This document shows, piece by piece, positions 26,276 to 37,489 of a stretch of 64,000 bases of DNA (the first letter of the stretch is position 1; each line of letters opens with the position of its first letter). The position numbers and the translations under genes were made by a program. Origin of the DNA: Owenia fusiformis (taxonomy: Eukaryota > Annelida > Polychaeta > Sabellida > Oweniidae). The stretch is taken from assembly GCA_903813345.2 (NCBI GenBank), contig CAIIXF020000005.1, forward strand, positions 14,387,375 to 14,451,374, read 5' to 3'. The notes under the pieces were generated by a model. The model was given only the letters and a program-made list of their open reading frames with translations, searched no databases and had not been told where the DNA came from.

Positions 26276-26658
26276 TCTAATGTACTAGGCTCTGACTATA
26301 ACACAGAATCTACATTATTATATTATAGGGTTGGGGTCTATCTTTAGTACAGCAACTCACCTTGTTCAATGCAAGAAAATCCCAACTCTCAGCGATTAGT
26401 CCTTGAGAGTTCAAGTTGGTCCGAGTACTCATATTATTCCCCATCTTACATAATGTTGTCAACTTTATAAACACTTTGTCACTTACTCCTCAACTTCAAG
26501 TATATAACCTGGGTGTTATTCCTCAAATCCTCAATCTTCAAAACACTGCCTTAATCATTTATCCCAAATTGGCAAAACTTGGAAAAACAATTTTATTCGT
26601 TACACTCCTACTTGATCGAATACATCCTAGTCCAGTCAATTCAAGTGGTCAATTGTAA

Positions 26659-28064
26659 AGAAATTGACAGAAACGAATGATGAACCAACAAAAACATGTG
26701 TTCAGTTGATTTCACTCTGAAGTCTACTAATCCAGATTCATCATTTAAAAGTCCAGTATTAGATGTTGACAAGTGTCACCAAAATAACTTGATATTACAT
26801 CTGCTTGCTATCTTTTGTATTGTATTGCTCAAGTCCTGTGTGTAATCTCCTATTTGAAAGAGCTCTGTCAACTGACTGGTGGTATGCATGTAGTAATTAG
26901 CATAGGATTAGAGATAAGATGCACCCTTGTTGAATTCCTATAGCTGTTATCCAATAGTCAAGCCTGTATACAAATAAACAGTGGACATTGAAAATCATCT
27001 GCTGTGTTGTTAATGTTATGGCTCCATTTGTCACAGTTGTTCTCAAACATTGCATGAGTTACAATTATTTCATTAATTGATCACAAGTGATCTCAAGCTG
27101 TCTGTAAGTCCAAGTAAAAGTATCCAATAAATCAGAAAATATCCAATACAACCTGGTTATTGATTTTATGAGTTTTATATCCTGATTTGACTTTTACATG
27201 CTTTATATCCAATCCCTGTTCTATTAATGCTGTCAAATACAGTGACAGACATTGGGCTCCAATCGGTGTTGTGCTTCACATAAACCACACGGGTGTTTAT
27301 ATTAAGGCCTAACACTGGTTGATGAAGGGCTCTGACTGGCCACATTTATACCTGCTGTATTCAACACTCAACAATAGCCTGTCCAAATGTCCCACACACT
27401 TCAAACACCAGCCGACTATTCAACTTACTATAGCACAAGTGTAGAGTTTCAATTGACCAATCAAAACAAAGGCGGCACTTTAAAACTCACGGCCCCAGAT
27501 GGAGGGTCAAAACCTTCTCTAATTATCCTTATCATGAAGAGTATAAGAATTTCAATCGAATAAGCTTCTAATTCAATCATGTAAAGAAAATAGATCCTCC
27601 TTCCATGTACTCATTTGAATATCTACTTTAAGATCTTTGGCGATTTTCTCTGCATCTTTTTAATTATTATCATTTTGTCAGATACATCTGGCTTTTTGAA
27701 ACTAATCCTCGAGCATATTTGACATGCATTTTTAAGCATGTATTCCCGACTTCAGACTTTTCAAATTCTCATTACTATTCAAACTTTAAATAAACTATAT
27801 TACAAGTTTCTTTGCTGTAAGTTTCTTTTCAAGATTGATTAAGTGACGTACAAGAAAGAGGTAGTGAAGGAAGACTTCATGAGCCAATAGAGAAGACTAA
27901 TGATCATAATACCCTACAAAGTAAAACACCTAAAAACCAAGACATGAAAATATGAACTTAATACCGGGACTTTAAAATAAACCATCCCCTGCATGGTATA
28001 TTGATATGGGGCAAAGTCTACCGAGAGAAAGGGTAGATGAGGAAAGTGGGCAAGGGGCTCGGGG
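26659..28064. other. Sequence without identified gene
   Basis: Slightly more GC-rich patches occur at 27240-27500 (for example TTGACCAATCAAAACAAAGG), which could be an old repeat or a regulatory stretch. Nothing is firm enough to call. Confidence 0.35.
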
Positions 28065-28067
28065 TAA
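28065..28067. repeat. TAA target-site duplication, left
   Basis: TAA directly before TGGCCTAG, matched by TAA at 28563-28565. Confidence 0.75.
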
Positions 28068-28562
28068 TGGCCTAGTCACATAGCCCGGCCGATGAGGTTC
28101 CGATGAGCCAGCGATGCAATTTTCACCGAACTCGGCCGAACACCGACCGGACACCGGCCGGACATCCGTGGCGTTTGTTGCTTAAAACCGCATCGGTGGC
28201 AGCTCGGTGAAATTTTAACTTCGGAGTTAAATTTCACCGGGCTCTCACCGAGCTCCCTCATCGCAGCCCCATCGTAACCACATCAGAACACACGTCGGCC
28301 GGTGCACGGCCGAGTATCGGTCGGTGTCCCGTGCATCTGAGACAACCAGAGGACGAGGTTTTTTAACGGACACCGGCCGAGCTCCGACCGAGCTCCGGCC
28401 GATGTGGGACAGAGCCTTGGAAAGTATAGTACCTGAAGATGTCCGGACGGAGTCCGTTCACGTCACCGAGCTCTGCTTCCGATGAGGAGAGCTCGGTGGC
28501 ACCAAAAAAATCCACCGAGCTCTACCGATGCCGGACATCGGCCGGGCTATGTGACTAGGCCA
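28068..28562. mobile_element. GC-rich PIF/Harbinger-like MITE (495 bp)
   Basis: The ends form a perfect 27-bp inverted repeat beginning TGGCCTAGTCACATAGCCCG and running on for CGGCCGATG-type sequence. The flanking trinucleotide TAA is duplicated, as known for PIF/Harbinger (TWA targets). The interior is strikingly GC-rich for this window and built from recurring motifs CCGAGCTC, CGGCCG and CACCGG. It includes a 12-bp hairpin stem (AGAGCTCGGTGG / CCACCGAGCTCT) near the right end. There is no transposase; the two minus-strand frames inside are composition artefacts. Confidence 0.88.
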
Positions 28563-28565
28563 TAA
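28563..28565. repeat. TAA target-site duplication, right
   Basis: Matches 28065-28067. Confidence 0.75.
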
Positions 28566-30746
28566 GGGTAGGGGGAGCAAATATGTCAATTAATGACATA
28601 ACCATTATGTTGATATTATTTATATTATTCAACAGCCGAAACTAATATCATATTTAGGAAATGCAGCACATCCTATAACCAAATATACCACTAGTAGAGG
28701 ATTCTCTCTATTCTTTCAGAAGATTATAATTTGTAAAGACATTAAGCTATAAGTTTCCTACAGATGGGTCTGTTTGCTCAGACAACGTATTCACTTTGAT
28801 GTGAAGCACCTTTGTGTCTTAGCTATTCATATTACAATAGGAGATAAAAAACTGTTTTTCTAATCTTGAACACTGCTGAGATCAAAGAAATGTGCATTTC
28901 CAAAATGAACAATCAAACCATTTTATTAAAATTATATGCTCTGATTATTATGCTATTTATATTGTTCATGGTTTTTAAGGGTTTGGTATGATTGATTTTT
29001 GCACTGGTGTTGTTCAAAATTTTTCTCTGAAAAATAAACATCTAATTACCATTTTACATTATTTAAGAATTACATGCATTTACTACATGTAATTAATTTG
29101 AGTCAGATTGGCACACATTGATATAAATTCATGTTTGTTTGTTTGTTCTGTTTACTCATTCCCTTGTTTACCAGCTTGTTTGTTTGTTACCTGAACTAGA
29201 AGTTACCTGTATCGTTTAGACAGGTAGCCTTTGATCTAAAGGGGTTTCAATTTCAATCAGAAATACCTTGAAAATCTGGCGAATGCTAATAGGGGCAATA
29301 ACGAGCAGATAAAACGATTCCGTTAAAATCACCTATTATCATCAACTTCCTTTTGCTTTTGAATTACAGCGTTTAAATTTACCAAGATCAAATCATGAAA
29401 TAATCAACAGTAAAGGTGACAAAATAAATTATCAAGAAATGGTTGAGTTGTTTCGCTGGAGGGTATAGCGGCATTGAAATAACAGGAGACGGTAATAATC
29501 ACAGGGAAATTAGGGGTGGCCTCACGGAAATTAAAGGATTCACCTGACGAAAAGGCTCTATCATTTAAAACTAGCTGTCAAAAATGTAGTGAATAAAGAC
29601 ATATGCCTTGGATAAATAGTAATTGGACTAGGGATATGTCTTTGCAGATGGCTTTTTGTTGGCTACTGTATGAGTACAATGGCCCTATCTGGGGTAATTC
29701 AAACAGTTGCATGCTATATCTAGTACCCTTTATGTTACTTTAATTAGGATTTAACTGCAACAGTTGGGCACACTCATAGAGAGAGATTTACATGACTCCT
29801 TAAGGAGACAATGGGAGATACAAATACCAGTGTAGTTACTCCTTCCTTATGATATCAACTGGGTGATCAAATCTACAAGTCATAATTCAGATGTTTATGC
29901 CGAATGTATCCATCCCCTCTCTCATCATATTAACATTAAACAAACACAGCCCCCTAAAGTCATAACTTTTTTTTAACCCTGCTGGTTTTATAAAGAAAAT
30001 TATAGGATACAGAATTAACACAATACAATCCTATCTATATTTACAAGTTTTGCACCTTCAAAGAACATCACTTGAAAATCATAGTTGTTAAAAAGTTAGG
30101 AAATAAAGAAGATATTTAGCTGTGTGATTAGTATGATAAATGGGGATTGTTAGAGTAATGTTTACCATAACCTGTGTGTTTATCAATTTATGGCATTCAT
30201 ATTTTGACAGCTCCCCTCACAGTTCAATTTTTAAGATCTGCAGATTTTTCAGGAATTCTTGTCTATGTTTATTTCAGGAAATGATGATTCAAATCAAAAA
30301 TACTCAAAGATCCACCTATTATTCTTCATTATATTTGAGGAAAACTGATAAAATTATGATTGAGATATTACAATATCTGTTTTTCAAGGGATCCCTTATA
30401 TTTTATCCACAGCAAAAACTAACGGACTTTCTGATGAAATAAGAAAACGCAAACAAAACTGAGAAAGAACATGATCAGGTATACTCTCAATTAAATATAA
30501 TTGCAAGCGAATCAGAGAGCTCTTCAAATTGTAGAGAAAAGCCAAGAAAATAGAGATGAAGTCTTGAATTATTCAGAAAAGGGCTGTGTAGCTCCTCAAT
30601 AGCAAGCTGTTCACCACCAGATGGGACGTGCTTCTTTATATCACCACAATTAAGACAAAATTAAATAAAATTATTAGCGAAAGAGGCGGTGAGCTTTCAT
30701 CTTTACAGTTTTACTTCCATAACTCATAACTAAAATGAACGACAAT
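28566..30746. other. AT-rich sequence, nothing identified
   Basis: Contains small TTTG runs near 29133-29190 and one copy of the TCTCCTTAAGGAGA palindrome. The 100-codon frame at 30140-30442 (+) has no recognisable domain. Confidence 0.4.
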
Positions 30747-30910
30747 CATATTTTAAAATTGAAAATGTCATAAATAAAAGCAGATTTAATGTAAAACAAC
30801 ATATACAGATATTACCAGTATTCTCTTATCTATATGAAAATGCAAGAAAATTAGATGCCTTATTCAAATTTTAGAGAGAAACTGCACAAAATATGATAAG
30901 CAGACGGAAA
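30747..30910 (+). repeat. ~170 bp dispersed repeat, forward copy
   Basis: The left half is eroded. The right half is clear: GCCTTATTCAAATTTTAGAG, AGAAACTGC and TGATAAGCAGACGG. Confidence 0.7.
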
Positions 30911-31449
30911 TAATTGGCACAGTCAGTGATAGAACATCAAAGAGAATTGAGGCACTGTACATTGAACCCCTTGGAATCCTCATACAATGATACACAATAA
31001 TTAAACTGATTAAAATGTCAGTCCAAATAACTAGAACTGCATGGAGATTTCTTCTACTAGTTAAACATGATTGACACTTAACTGTTGTTCTAATTATTCC
31101 CTATTTTCGCTATTTGCCGCTACTTTCAAAGCAACTTGAGACTACTTAGCCGAACAATAGGTTAACAGTTTGTTATTTGTCTTCGAAAGTTAATTACCTT
31201 GGTACATAATTACTCATTTAAAGCAACTGCCAAATAAACACAATCAAACAGTTTAGTAAAATGGAGGTAAATTTAAAGCATGTCAAACAACATAATACAT
31301 GTACATAACTACTGTATCACTGACAACCATGTTTTAAACAAACATTATATCATAGCTTAAGATGCGAAACAAAAGAACAGATCCAATATTAATAGCATAG
31401 AGCATTAGTAAAATTTGATGCAATATTAACAAAGATTATGCAAACTTAA

Positions 31450-31640
31450 AGTTATGATACAGATTAATAACAATGACAACTTTATGGGAAATGTTGAAAA
31501 CAATGATAAAGAGCATGCTGAAGATTATGATGAAGACAATGACAGACCAAAGTTGTCAAGTTAAATGATGACTATGAAAATGACAATGATAACTATGAAA
31601 TGGTATATGAAGACAATACTACTTACAATGCAGACTCTGT
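31450..31640. repeat. Cryptic simple sequence, GAYAAT/GAAGA-rich
   Basis: Runs of near-repeats such as GAAGATTATGATGAAGACAA and GACTATGAAAATGACAATGA. There is no fixed unit, so it is a degenerate codon-like simple sequence rather than a clear minisatellite. Confidence 0.5.
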
Positions 31641-31702
31641 GCAATTGACCACTATTGTTTCAAGTCTTTGGAAACACCATCCAACTTATATACACAATAT
31701 AA

Positions 31703-31886
31703 TTTGGGCTTTGCCAAGGGGGGATTCACTTTTCCCAAAAAATTGCAGGGGTTCACATTTCACACTTTTGGGCCAAAATCACTTGAAAGTGCTCACAATG
31801 ATGAGTAACTGCATGACTTTGAAATACTTTTTGGCCAAGGGGGGGGGGTGCTTGAATACCCCTGACCCCCAAGCTACGGGCTACTA
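31703..31886 (-). mobile_element. CAGGCCCGTAGCCAGG-family element, reverse copy
   Basis: Reverse complement shows AGCCCGTAGCTTGGGGG at one end and TTGGCAAAGCCC at the other, with the shared centre (AAGTCATGCAGTTACTCATC, GATTTTGGCCCAAAAGTG) seen also at 63237 and 41023. C- and G-runs sit just inside both ends. The terminal bases are worn and no target duplication is visible. The 112-codon frame over it is an artefact. Confidence 0.75.
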
Positions 31887-32547
31887 CTGCATCATGAGCC
31901 CCCTTCCTCCCAGATACACACCATCATCACATAGATGAGAGCCATAAGTGGAGTTCCAGATATTTGATGCAACACAAGATACAAGGCTCTTCTAGCAACC
32001 TTGAGCCTGGTGCAAGTTTTATGAGTGAACAGGCAGTGCAAATAATTAATGCCTCCATCAACCATACATAAACTACTCCACTCCTAAGTATGTTGTCATA
32101 AAATAAATAATAAATGTGATTGCATAAAAATATGGTTTCATTACAAGTACATATTTCATCTTCTGTTGGATCATACTTTCATTATTTTCACATGATTGTT
32201 TTCTTGTAAAACCCAGGATTGATTACAATTGAAATATTGCAAAACAGATAAGTGATGATCATTTTAGTAGAAGATCTTCCAATATTTCAGTATATTTAGA
32301 CTAAAAAATTATTCAGGCAAGTCTACCTAATGAGTTCTAATGAGTCCGCCTATAAAATTGACCCCTAAGCAACCACCTGACTTATCTTCCCTGATAAATA
32401 TAGAACACCACATTGCCTCTTTATCTCTATTATGATGTCACAGTGACAACACTAAATTCACACCTATTCACATTCATTTCTCACTCCTTTCTCTCAAAAA
32501 ATTAATGATGTGTATCTCTGTTCTGGATTTCATAATTCCATCTAATA

Positions 32548-32752
32548 CTGTATAAGTGATATTTAATCCGAGTGGTTAATTTTCCGAATGGTCAAATTTC
32601 ATCATTTTCCTAATTTTAATTTTCCTAATGACAAGAAACCTCCCATTGGATAACATTATAAAGACAATATTTCCGACATTTAATTTTCCGAACCTGGCAA
32701 AAATTAGGAAATAGGCAAATTAAATGATTAGGCAAAATTACCACTTATACAG
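32548..32752. mobile_element. TA-flanked MITE with CTGTATAAGTG ends (205 bp)
   Basis: CTGTATAAGTG at the left and CACTTATACAG at the right are exact inverted repeats, each bordered by TA. Similarity extends inward (AATTTTCCGAAT, AATTTTGCCTAAT). TA flanks fit Tc1/mariner-type insertion. No coding content. Confidence 0.78.
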
Positions 32753-32776
32753 TAACCCACACAAAAATCATTTCAT

Positions 32777-32794
32777 AATCATTAGCTAATGATT
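32777..32794. repeat. Perfect 18-bp palindrome AATCATTAGCTAATGATT
   Basis: One of three identical copies (also 33604-33621 and 33686-33703) beside arrays of ATTA-rich 22-bp units. It holds two overlapping homeodomain-type TAAT/ATTA cores in each half. Confidence 0.85.
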
Positions 32795-32845
32795 ATTGAA
32801 TCCTTCAGGAATAAATCAGAAAACCTGAAGAATTTAAAAGCAACG

Positions 32846-33003
32846 TCTGATTAGTTTCTGAATAATTAACTGAATTGTTTCTGAATGATTAATAATCTGA
32901 ATAGTTACTGAATAATTAAAGATTTGTTTCTGAATGATTAACTTGGAATTCTTTATTCCGAATTGTTACTGAGTGATTAACGATTTGTTTCTGAATGATT
33001 ACC
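32846..33003. repeat. Degenerate 22-24 bp tandem array, first block
   Basis: Units of the form GATTTGTTTCTGAATGATTA and TGAATAATTAAC, about seven in number, with variable spacing. Confidence 0.8.
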
Positions 33004-33438
33004 TAAAAGTCCATGATTTAGAATGAGAAACCCCACATTGGCAGACGTTAAAATTTGGTTAAGATGTGAGAGAATTATTTGTCTAATAAAAGTGAGCATA
33101 AACAACCTGAAGGGTGGCTAGACTATCTTGAAACTTGATCAACATAATCATAAAGGTATGTAGAACATGTTTAGATTGAAACTTATTCATATTTATCTCT
33201 ACTATTCTAATGAATTTGAATTCAAGATATTTTTTTTGAATTTGATCAATTTTGGGTTGTTCCCCATACATGATTAGGCACAAACACTCATTTTAGCCCT
33301 AGGTTTCTGAGCAGATAAATATAAATTAATTTGGAGTATATGTCACCTCTATATGAGCATGTAATAGTCAGAATAATACAAGACAGCTCCAGGAGAGGCA
33401 ACAGGGTCTTGATAAAGAAGAAAATGAGTCAGATAACC

Positions 33439-33574
33439 TGAATAATTACCGATTTGTTTCTGAATAATTAACGGTTTCTTTCTGAATAATTACCGATTTG
33501 TTTCTGAATAATTATTGATTTGTTTCTGAATAATTAACTATTTGTTTCTGAATAATTACTGAATGATTAACGAA
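33439..33574. repeat. 22-bp tandem array, second block
   Basis: Six regular units TGAATAATTACCGATTTGTT+TC with few changes, much tidier than the first block. Confidence 0.92.
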
Positions 33575-33603
33575 GAAAGAAATCAGTGTTTCATTAAATT
33601 CAC

Positions 33604-33703
33604 AATCATTAGCTAATGATTACCCTGAATGATTATCTCATTTGCATGTCAAATTGCTATACTATTTGTTACCTATTTGTTTCATAATCATTAGCTAATG
33701 ATT
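33604..33703. repeat. Two palindrome-bearing ~82-bp units
   Basis: Palindromes at 33604-33621 and 33686-33703 are each followed by ACCCTGAAT. The spacing of 82 bp suggests a partial duplication of a larger unit. Confidence 0.7.
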
Positions 33704-33809
33704 ACCCTGAATATGTATGCTATTATTTTGACCTGGGAACTTACTGTTATTCTTGGTTAATCTTGTTATATTTATTGGGAAAACTAGTAGAAAATATCCT
33801 AGTACCATG

Positions 33810-33890
33810 GAAATTCAAGAAAATCAGACACTTTATTCAAATTCTAGCGAGAAATTGAGCAAAAAAGGAAAAATGAGCAGACGGCTTTTC
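33810..33890 (+). repeat. ~170 bp dispersed repeat, right half
   Basis: Matches from TCAAGAAAATCAGACACTTT through ATTCAAATTCTAGCGAGAAA to ATGAGCAGACGG. The left half is not recognisable. Confidence 0.75.
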
Positions 33891-34063
33891 GATGGAAGAT
33901 GTACCCAACTGAGCCCATTCATACATGTCATAGCGCAACTGTTCTGCATGCAGAGTCTCCCCCACTCATAACCACCCGCACAAATTCCACATATTTTCTT
34001 CATGAAATTTGATAAAGTATCTTTTATGTAATTGGTTCTTGACCACAGCTGACACGTCAATAG

Positions 34064-34300
34064 CTAAGTAAGTGAGGAGGATTTATAAGAGCACCTTGCA
34101 TCATCAAATCTTGCATTTAACTTTGGTAATTCTATGTGTATTGTTTGAAAAGTACATATTGCAAGTACCACTATCCTGCCATCTTGATTCACATCAGTGT
34201 TATAACACCTTGGAAGTCGAAGATGACATATTGCATGTACATCAACTAACTCTTCAGTTTTTGGCTTTATTGGTGCATCATATTCTTTAAATGTTGCCAC
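34064..34300 (-). pseudogene. Possible decayed PHD-like zinc-finger fragment
   Basis: This 78-codon minus-strand frame is bounded by TGA and TAG and starts at GTG, so it is not a whole gene. It reads more like protein than any other frame here. The order of residues recalls the C-terminal PHD-like finger of transposon-derived invertebrate proteins: 'VHAICHLRLP' where C-x-C-R-x-P is usual, then 'DGRIVVLAICTF' where M-V-x-C-x-x-C stands, then 'IHIELPKL' for W-F-H-x-x-C, then 'FDDARC'. Several zinc ligands would be missing, so it would not fold as a finger. The DVNQDGRI segment also resembles an EF-hand loop, but the final Glu is absent. The family call rests on remembered motif order only. Confidence 0.28.
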
Positions 34301-35100
34301 TCATGCTTTTTGATATTGCACAATCCTATGGCTGCTTAGATGGAAACAAGTAGCAATTAAGGAAGCAATTCCGACTCAGACAAAGATAGGGAAGGAACAA
34401 TTTGGGAAACCAGTCGGAAATAGTTCCCAAGAAGATTAAAGAGCAGCAGGATTATCAGGCATAGGTCTAGCACTGGAAATCATCCATGAGATAAACTGTA
34501 ATCCTATTTTACATAACAGGTTGCTCTGATTCGACCTCGAGGGAGAAGTCTATACTGACCCCCTAACCCAATGATCAAAAAATGAATCAGATATCTATTT
34601 ACGTATATATAATTCCATTGATGATTCTTTCATTATATTGGCATCTTATCTCAAATGGATTAAAAAGTGAAAATACAATAGGTCGGCATTAAAATTGTTC
34701 GCTAAGGCAGACGGAAAAGACTCACCACATGATCAACTGACATGACCCACCACATGTTAATGAAGTGAAACAGTTTGATGCATGTTTTAGACTGATTATG
34801 TTATACAAACCCCTGACATCATAGTCATCATATTTAGCCTAAACATGTTCCTCTAAATGATCAAAGGCTCACGGCAGGTTTTTGACATGATATCCTAGAC
34901 AAACTTTTCCCTCAAAAATGTGAATGTTTAGACGTATGCTATGTTTCTCTATGGGTGGGCTTGCATGTGCCCAAATTGCCTTTTTAGCAACAGGACCATG
35001 CTTCAGAAAATACGTGTCCTGGTAGATCGAGGAATGTTTTGAATTACAGGCATGACTGACATCAACAAATTGTCTACCTGAACAACAATGAATAGTACAA

Positions 35101-35632
35101 TGTTCATGCTCATGATTTACCTTTGTAAATGAATTCATGTTCATGACTTACTTGTACAAAGGGATTCATGTTCATGACCTACCTGTAAAAATGAGGAATT
35201 CATGTTCATGCCTACCTATACAGAGGGATTCATGTTCATGACCTACCTGTACAAAGGGATTCATGTTCATGACTTACATATACAGAGGGATTCATGTTCA
35301 TGACCTCTCTTTACAAAAGGATTCATGTTCATGACCTTCCTGTACAAAGGGATTCACGTTCATGACTTACATATACAGAGGGATTCATGTTAATGACCTA
35401 CCTGTACAGAGGGATATGTGTTCATGTCCTACCTATACAAAGGGATTAATGTTCATGCCTATCTGTACAAAGGACTTCATGTTCATGACTTATGATATAC
35501 AAAGGGATTCATGTTCATGACCTACCTATACAAAGGGATTCATGTTCATGCCTATCTGTACAGAGGGATTGATGTTCATGATATACCTGATTAAAGGGAT
35601 TCATGTTCATGGTCTACCTGACAAAAGGATTC
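35101..35632. repeat. 31-bp minisatellite, about 18 units
   Basis: Unit GGGATTCATGTTCATGACCT + ACCTGTACAAA, repeated from 35101 with substitutions (ACAAA/ACAGA, CCTACC/CTTACA). Because 31 is not divisible by three it cannot keep an open frame. The array holds many ATG and TTCATG steps. Confidence 0.95.
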
Positions 35633-36849
35633 AAATACAAAGAAATAGATACCCCCGACCTGGAGAAATATAGCTACAAAATTGAAACTGTAGAAAAAAG
35701 AAAACATAAACACTGATCTCTAAATACAGTATGTCAAAGTTGCAAATATGCCATAGGATAGGTGCAAGTCGACCTCCCAGAAATTACCCTAAGAATATAA
35801 AAGGGGTCAAGTCGAATCAAATCTTATGAATTGAGAAAAGACTTAAGAATAGTATGAACAGAATTGAAGCATGTTTCCTAAATGGTGCAACCATTCAACA
35901 AGATCTGGTAATTTTTAAACTTGAGGGAATTAAAAGAGAACTACATAGTTTGCTGTACTTGAGATGTTTTCGATGGGATAACATGCAAAATGAAACCTTG
36001 CATGATGATCCAAATTTTTCTCTCTGCATGAACTTTTAACGCTCAACCCGGAGATATTAGTTCAAGGTTTTTTTCTCTAAATGTCTTCTGCACGAATATA
36101 CAACCTTATATGTGAGAATTACATCTGTTCAAATATGTCATGGCTTGCTCTATTGACTAAAATGAGATTTCAGCTCTTTCATTAGGGTATTGTACATGAA
36201 TTCTAAATATAATTAATTTTGAACAAAAGTATCAATTTAATAGTCTTTTTATATTGATTTGAGGGACTTTATGCTATTAAGTATCAGTAAAAATACAATG
36301 TTGTTTTAATCAAAATGTAAATTGGAGGGAGTCCGCGTTAAAAATGGATCTTTCAATAATGTTTATATCTCCAACAATGCTAGTTTGTAGTTAGTTATCC
36401 TTAAAATACTTGACCAGTTCAGTAAATGTGTTGATATACAAAGAAAATTAATTTAAATTTCATTTCCTTTTGGCAGTTAATCATTATTTTTATGATGCTA
36501 TCAAGCAGGTAAAAAATGACCAAGCAGCAGGTCTATGCCACACACGCCATATGTACCTGTATACCTACTTTGCCAGGTATTTTAAGCTTTGATGATCCTG
36601 TGGGACCAGTTACAAAATCTATACCTCCCTAAACAAATCAGGGAACTCTTCAAAAAAGAAACTCTGCTTTCTAATTAGACATAAAAACGTTGTCAGTATG
36701 TTAAACGCAAGGCTTCCGATTTTGAAAAAACTAGTAAAAAAGGAATGACTGATTTATAGCAATCAAGAATTCTGGATATAATATTCCCCTTTGAGATGGT
36801 CCCTCTTGGAATATGAACTGATCAAATAGGATACTTCCATTTCTGAAAA

Positions 36850-37018
36850 TTTCATTCTAACCAAGTCTTTTCTACTCCATTTCTCTCTAAAAAATGATTG
36901 AAATGTCCGTTTTTCTAAGATTTCTGTATAATTCACAGCATCAGCTAAATGCCTGTTTAGTTTATTCCATGCCAGTTCTCCTTAATTTCACTCTATTTTG
37001 CATTTTGAAAAATGACCA
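36850..37018 (-). repeat. ~170 bp dispersed repeat, reverse copy
   Basis: CCATTTCTCTCTAAAAAATG, CTGTTTAGTTTATTCCATGC, TTTCACTCTATTTTGCATTT in the order of the reverse family. Confidence 0.75.
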
Positions 37019-37316
37019 CTAAGACTTTTATTCAACATGAAAGCTATGGCCTATGGGCAGTAGAGGTGATTTTGTTATCATACCCTAGGTCGACTTCACA
37101 CAGAACCGACACCTCAAAAATAATATCAACATTGGTCCAGAAAAAGGCCCCCCAAATACTAATATTTTCTGTATGGGGTATGCAAGCAATCCGAACTCCA
37201 AAGGAGATGGGGAGTTGAGAATCCTCTCCTCCAGGAGAAGCTTGAGGAGTTAAATGTTCAGTTTCATCCCCATCTCCAAATGCTGTATTTGTTCATTATT
37301 CTCATCTATTTTACAG

Positions 37317-37489
37317 ACAACAGAAAGTATATTCAGTTGATTACGAAAAACAACAAAGGTGCAAATAATTATTATATCCTAATCCACATGTATCCAAATG
37401 TCTCCCTAAGGAGACATCTTAAGCAGCCAGGTTATTTCCTGTATGATACATTGCAACCTATAAAACCCTCAAACTCAGATGTCGTTTAA
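37317..37489 (+). CDS. Candidate terminal exon (56 codons, low confidence)
   Basis: A long pyrimidine-rich stretch ends in TTTTACAG at 37309-37316, a good splice acceptor. The frame then runs 56 codons to TAA (37487-37489), with aromatic and basic residues (for example NNYYILIHMYPNVSLRR) and ending NSDVV. Downstream come about 270 bp, an AATAAA and an A-tract, as expected for a 3' UTR. Against it: no other exon of the gene was found, I recognise no family, and the segment contains the dispersed palindrome TCTCCCTAAGGAGA, which suggests repeat DNA. Confidence 0.2.

Noticed and set aside
27972-28261. Two GC-rich minus-strand frames resembling Arg/Pro-rich peptides
   Set aside because: They are inside or overlap the Harbinger-like MITE and reflect its word repeats.
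31600-31938. 112-codon plus-strand frame
   Set aside because: Covers a reverse copy of the CAGGCCCGTAGCCAGG element, including its G-run.
33439-33574. CRISPR-like array
   Set aside because: Direct tandem units without unique spacers, in eukaryotic-type DNA.
34176-34220. EF-hand loop (DVNQDGRI) on the minus strand
   Set aside because: The position-12 acidic residue and flanking helices are absent, and a single loop match is weak. The PHD-like reading covers more of the frame.
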